From: Bacillaceae bacterium OF18-1A
Lineage (GTDB): Bacteria; Bacillota; Bacilli; Bacillales; Bacillaceae_G
Assembly: GCA_027694045.1 (NCBI GenBank)
Contig: JAQEWB010000003.1
Coordinates: 83,534 to 147,533, forward strand
Reading direction: 5' to 3'
DNA: 64,000 nt
The notes under the pieces were generated by a model, which was not told the origin of the DNA, did no database searches, and saw nothing but the letters and a program-made list of their open reading frames with translations. This document shows positions 59,939-64,000 of the stretch, piece after piece (position 1 is the first letter of the stretch; every line of letters starts with the position of its first letter). Both the position numbers and the translations under genes were made by a program.

Positions 59939-60956
59939 AGAAAGTATTGCAATCATCATCCTATGGGCTCTTATTTTTGTATACAGTATATTAGGGTCCA
60001 TCGATTTTGGAGCAGGTTTTTGGGGTATGGTGTATGCGAAACATCCAACGCTCTCTGCTAAACTTGCCAATCGCTACTTATCACCAACTTGGGAAGTAAC
60101 AAATACATTTCTTGTCTTTGTCGTTGTCGCATTTCTCGGTTTCTTTCCAAAGGCTGCTTTTACTCTTGCAACAGTAATGTTCGTACCAGTTATGTTAATT
60201 TTAGTACTCGTTGCGATTCGTAGTACATTTATGGTATTTGCTTATTCCTTGCCGAAGTACCAACACCTCTTGCGGATCATTTCAGGTATTACTGGGCTCT
60301 TAGTTCCAGCCCTATTAATTACCGTTTTACCCGTTACAGAAGGGTCCTATATTACAATGTCTGAAGGAAAAGAGGTACTCCTTTATGGAAAACTCCTCTC
60401 CAGCCCTGTTATCTATTGTTATATGCTCTTTGGACTAACTTCGGAGCTATTTCTCTCATCTCTCTTCCTTGCTGATTTTGCTAGAGAACAAGGTTCAGAA
60501 GATGCATATAGAGTTTATAGAAGGAACGCCATCATCCTTGGCCCTGCAACGCTCGTTACTGCAATTATTGCCCTCGTTGTAATGAATCCCGAGACACACT
60601 GGCTTATGCAAGGGTTAATAAAGCAATTCCCATGGTTTACAGTTTCTATTATTTTATTCGTTGTCGGATACTCGTCCCTTTGGTGGACAAACAAGAAGTA
60701 CGACACACTTGGATTTCCTCGCATTGCTGTTTTAGCTGTCGTTGCTCAATATGGATTTGCAAGCTACGCTTACGGTGTCGCACATTTACCATATATTATT
60801 TATCCTGACGTAACTGTATTTACAAGCTTTACAACGACCGAAACATTCTATGCTTTACTCGTTCTATACGCGATTGGAATCGCAATTTTACTACCAGGAT
60901 TTATTTTCTTCTGGAATTTATTCTTGAAAGATCGAACTTTTTTGAAGGAAAAATAA
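59931..60956 (+). CDS. cydB: Cytochrome bd quinol oxidase subunit II
   Basis: About 341 aa from GTG 59931 (AAGGAGG eight bases upstream, inside the end of cydA): about nine spans with WALIFVYSILGSIDFGAGFW, LSPTWEVTNTFLVFVVVAFL, and RRNAIILGPATLVTAIIALV. The start overlaps cydA by 8 bp, which ties the two subunits' translation together. The longer reading frame to 59901 lacks a ribosome binding site. Confidence 0.9.
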   Translation: MHEESIAIIILWALIFVYSILGSIDFGAGFWGMVYAKHPTLSAKLANRYLSPTWEVTNTFLVFVVVAFLGFFPKAAFTLATVMFVPVMLILVLVAIRSTFMVFAYSLPKYQHLLRIISGITGLLVPALLITVLPVTEGSYITMSEGKEVLLYGKLLSSPVIYCYMLFGLTSELFLSSLFLADFAREQGSEDAYRVYRRNAIILGPATLVTAIIALVVMNPETHWLMQGLIKQFPWFTVSIILFVVGYSSLWWTNKKYDTLGFPRIAVLAVVAQYGFASYAYGVAHLPYIIYPDVTVFTSFTTTETFYALLVLYAIGIAILLPGFIFFWNLFLKDRTFLKEK

Positions 60957-60965
60957 TAAAATGGA

Positions 60966-61003
60966 GGAATCTATTCCAAAAAACATTTTGGAGTAGATTC
61001 CTT
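60966..61003 (+). terminator. Terminator of cydAB
   Basis: GGAATCTA-TTCCAAAA / TTTTGGA-GTAGATTCC long stem followed by TTTTG. Confidence 0.88.
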
Positions 61004-61018
61004 TTGTCATATTTTATC

Positions 61019-61102
61019 GGTAAATCGATATATTTTAAAAATCGCTGATATTTTTGACTTGCACCGATATATCACAATAATCGCTGATATAAATTTCATT
61101 TA
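61019..61102 (-). repeat. 20-bp-period intergenic repeat array, copy C (inverted)
   Basis: Reads on the minus strand as TATATCAGCGATTATTGTG, ATATATCGGTGCAAGTC, ATATCAGCGATTTTTAAAA, TATATCGATTTA: the same units as the arrays at 3.7 and 37.2 kb in opposite orientation. It fills most of the 300-bp gap before the transporter gene. Confidence 0.8.
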
Positions 61103-61307
61103 CTATCTTCCTGCCCACCAAGTTTCTAGACGCCTATCACAATAGGCATGGCACTACTAGTGATATTTGTCCTTTCGCTTGAAAAACACATATTCACTTT
61201 TCTCTGTTATACGCCTAGTTCTTCTTATTTCTTGTTGAATATACTACCAATATAAACTTGAGACAAGCTACATTGGTTCAAGAAGAAAATAGAAAGGTAG
61301 GCTAAAT

Positions 61308-62666
61308 ATGAACACTGAAATATGGATTACTATTATTGTATTCTTCTTAACAATGATTGTTATCTTCTGGCGACCTCGTGGCTTAAATGAGGCATGGCCA
61401 GCAGCAATTGGTGCGGGCATTATTCTCATCACAGGGCTCGTATCGAAACCCGACGTCGTAGATATTGTAAGCAAAATTGGCGGTGCCTCTATAACAATAT
61501 TAGCGACCATCGTTATGGCGGTTATATTAGAAAGCTTCGGTTTCTTCCATTGGTCCGCAGCAAAACTTGCAAACTTAGCAAAGGGATCCGGTCGCCGTTT
61601 ATACTGGTATATTCAATTACTATGTTTTCTTATGACTCTTTTATTTAATAACGACGGTAGTATTTTAATTACAACTCCAATTTTAATTCTCCTTCTAAAA
61701 AACCTTCAATTAAAACCACATCAACAAATTCCTTATTTATTAAGTGGTGCTTTAATCGCCACTGCATCTAGTGCACCAATTGGTGTAAGTAATATCGTAA
61801 ACTTAATCGCATTAAATATTGTGAATATGACTCTTTATATGCATACTGCTATGATGTTTGTACCTGCAACATTAGGACTATTGTTTATGTCATGGCTTAT
61901 GTATACAGTTTTAAAGAAAAAGCTACCAGAAAAATTACCTGTTTCTTCATATGATATCGAAGAAATTTTCTTTACAAAAAACTTTCATCCATTAAAAGGA
62001 AAAAATTCTGTTGATACAAAACAAAAACGTACAAGATTCATGTTAAAAGTATTAGGTTTCGTCTTCCTTATGCGCTGTCTTCTATTCGTTGCATCCTTCT
62101 TATCCATCCCAATCGAAATCGTTGCTGTACTAGGTTCACTCGTTCTTCTCATCTGGAGATGGTACTACTTACGAACAAATCCTGTCGACATTTTGAAAAA
62201 GACACCGTGGCACATTTTAATTTTCGCTTTCTCTATGTATGTAATTATTTACGGGCTTCACAATGCAGGTTTAACAGCTGCACTTGTAAATTGGCTCGAA
62301 CCAGTTGTAAATCAACATTTACTCTATGCCAGCTTTGCAATGGGCGGACTTGTATCCATCCTCTCTAACGTCTTCAACAATCACCCTGCACTTATGATTG
62401 GTACGATTACACTAACAGAGATGGGACTAGATCCAATCACATTAAAAACGATCTATCTTGCAAACATTATCGGTAGCGACATCGGTTCACTATTATTACC
62501 AATCGGTACGCTCGCTTCCCTTATTTGGATGTATATACTGAAACAAAACAAAATTAAAGTAAAATGGAAAGACTATTTAAGTGTATCGCTGATCGTTATC
62601 CCACTTACAACAATCGTCACATTATTCCTCTTATTCTACTGGGTACACCTCTTCTTCGCCCTATAA
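61308..62666 (+). CDS. ArsB/NhaD-type (ion transporter superfamily) membrane transporter
   Basis: 452 aa, about eleven to twelve spans: IWITIIVFFLTMIVIFWRPR, GLNEAWPAAIGAGIILITGL, NNDGSILITTPILILLL, ATASSAPIGVSNIVNLIALN, and SNVFNNHPALMIGTITLTEM with ANIIGSDIGSLLLPIGTLAS, the two inverted helix-hairpin repeats (N-D-G and N-N-H-P) of the ArsB group. Family knowledge: many relatives export arsenite or antimonite, others carry anions. There is no arsR or arsC nearby, so an arsenite role is not supported by context. GAAAGGTAGG precedes the ATG. Confidence 0.85.
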   Translation: MNTEIWITIIVFFLTMIVIFWRPRGLNEAWPAAIGAGIILITGLVSKPDVVDIVSKIGGASITILATIVMAVILESFGFFHWSAAKLANLAKGSGRRLYWYIQLLCFLMTLLFNNDGSILITTPILILLLKNLQLKPHQQIPYLLSGALIATASSAPIGVSNIVNLIALNIVNMTLYMHTAMMFVPATLGLLFMSWLMYTVLKKKLPEKLPVSSYDIEEIFFTKNFHPLKGKNSVDTKQKRTRFMLKVLGFVFLMRCLLFVASFLSIPIEIVAVLGSLVLLIWRWYYLRTNPVDILKKTPWHILIFAFSMYVIIYGLHNAGLTAALVNWLEPVVNQHLLYASFAMGGLVSILSNVFNNHPALMIGTITLTEMGLDPITLKTIYLANIIGSDIGSLLLPIGTLASLIWMYILKQNKIKVKWKDYLSVSLIVIPLTTIVTLFLLFYWVHLFFAL

Positions 62667-62775
62667 AGCGAAACTTTCATCAGCCCTCACCAATCGGGCT
62701 TTTACGGGCATCCCCCCAACCTAACCTCTTTACTTTCACTAAATTTCGAGATGGGGGGTCTTACCGCCCACAAAT
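62660..62775 (+). repeat. bcr-type dispersed repeat downstream of the transporter gene
   Basis: TATAAAGCGAAACTTTCATC, then CACCAATCGGGCTTTTACGG and, further on, GGTCTTACCGCCC; matches the order of blocks in the 31.68-kb copy. The repeat begins at the transporter stop codon. Confidence 0.75.
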
Positions 62776-62779
62776 AACG

Positions 62780-62820
62780 AAAGCCCCCATTGCTACCGTC
62801 TTAGCAATGGGGGCTTTTTC
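62780..62820. terminator. Terminator downstream of the transporter gene
   Basis: AAAGCCCCCATTGCTA / TAGCAATGGGGGCTTT perfect 16-bp stem, loop CCGTCT, T-run. Confidence 0.93.
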
Positions 62821-62875
62821 TATATATTAAGTTAGGTACTACAGTGTGATCAATCGAGTAAAGAGGTGTAACAGA

Positions 62876-64000
<1,125 letters not shown>

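Noticed and set aside
61308..62666. Arsenic resistance operon
   Set aside because: Only an ArsB/NhaD-type transporter is present; no arsR, arsC or arsD neighbours, so the arsenite function is not supported by context.

Overview
This window is AT-rich, Gram-positive chromosomal DNA that I read as Bacillus cereus group (B. cereus, B. thuringiensis or B. anthracis-like). The reasons are the Bacillus core order comFA-comFC / hpf-secA-prfB-cccB-ftsEX-ctpB-minJ, the wall polymer genes tagU, mnaA and tagO, a BcpA/SrtD-type pilus locus, B. cereus-style dispersed intergenic repeats, and strong AGGAGG ribosome binding sites. I see no rRNA, tRNA, CRISPR array, prophage or replication origin.

Layout. 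1-565: left end of an IS607-type element (partial tnpB plus a decayed tnpA tail). 0.9-8.8 kb: accessory regulatory genes. These are a MerR/membrane-protein pair, an XRE/small-membrane-protein operon, YeiH with a divergent LysR, a MerR/flavodoxin pair, and an ABC-F ribosome-protection gene behind a leader-peptide attenuator. 8.9-24 kb: core block, mostly minus strand, with YbjQ, an ABC exporter behind a Fur-box-like site, minJ, ctpB, ftsX, ftsE, cccB, prfB (programmed +1 frameshift), secA, hpf, cspC, comFC and comFA. 24-34.4 kb: wall functions with a CwlO-type NlpC/P60 hydrolase (WalR-box-like site upstream), HxlR, DegV, YvyE, tagU, mnaA, a UDP-glucose dehydrogenase, tagO and a polysaccharide deacetylase.

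34.5-45.9 kb: a sugar-uptake system. A LevR-type sigma-54 activator with PRD and PTS domains lies about 6 kb from a chbBCAFG-like PTS operon. That operon carries an exact sigma-54 -24/-12 box, a cre-like site and repeated TGTGTT/AACACA elements upstream. CHRD and ChrA genes lie between them. A LytTR/DUF3021 pair, an orphan EIIA and a decayed membrane-protein gene follow. 45.9-48.9 kb: dicarboxylate/amino-acid symporter, acyltransferase and VOC protein.

48.9-54.5 kb: a sortase-assembled pilus locus (tip/adhesin, then YPKN/LPATG pilin, then class C sortase). 55-58 kb: a GH8-like envelope protein next to a solo TnpB-related protein that has no zinc ribbon and has a strongly structured, omega-RNA-like 3' region. 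58-64 kb: small conserved protein, cytochrome bd oxidase, ArsB/NhaD-type transporter and the 3' part of thiC.

The themes that link genes are: FtsEX with a CwlO-type hydrolase; teichoic-acid linkage synthesis (mnaA, tagO) and attachment (tagU); a sigma-54/LevR/PTS circuit; several small regulators with visible operators in their own promoters; and two unrelated families of dispersed repeats. The least explained item is the solo TnpB-related gene with its structured 3' region.
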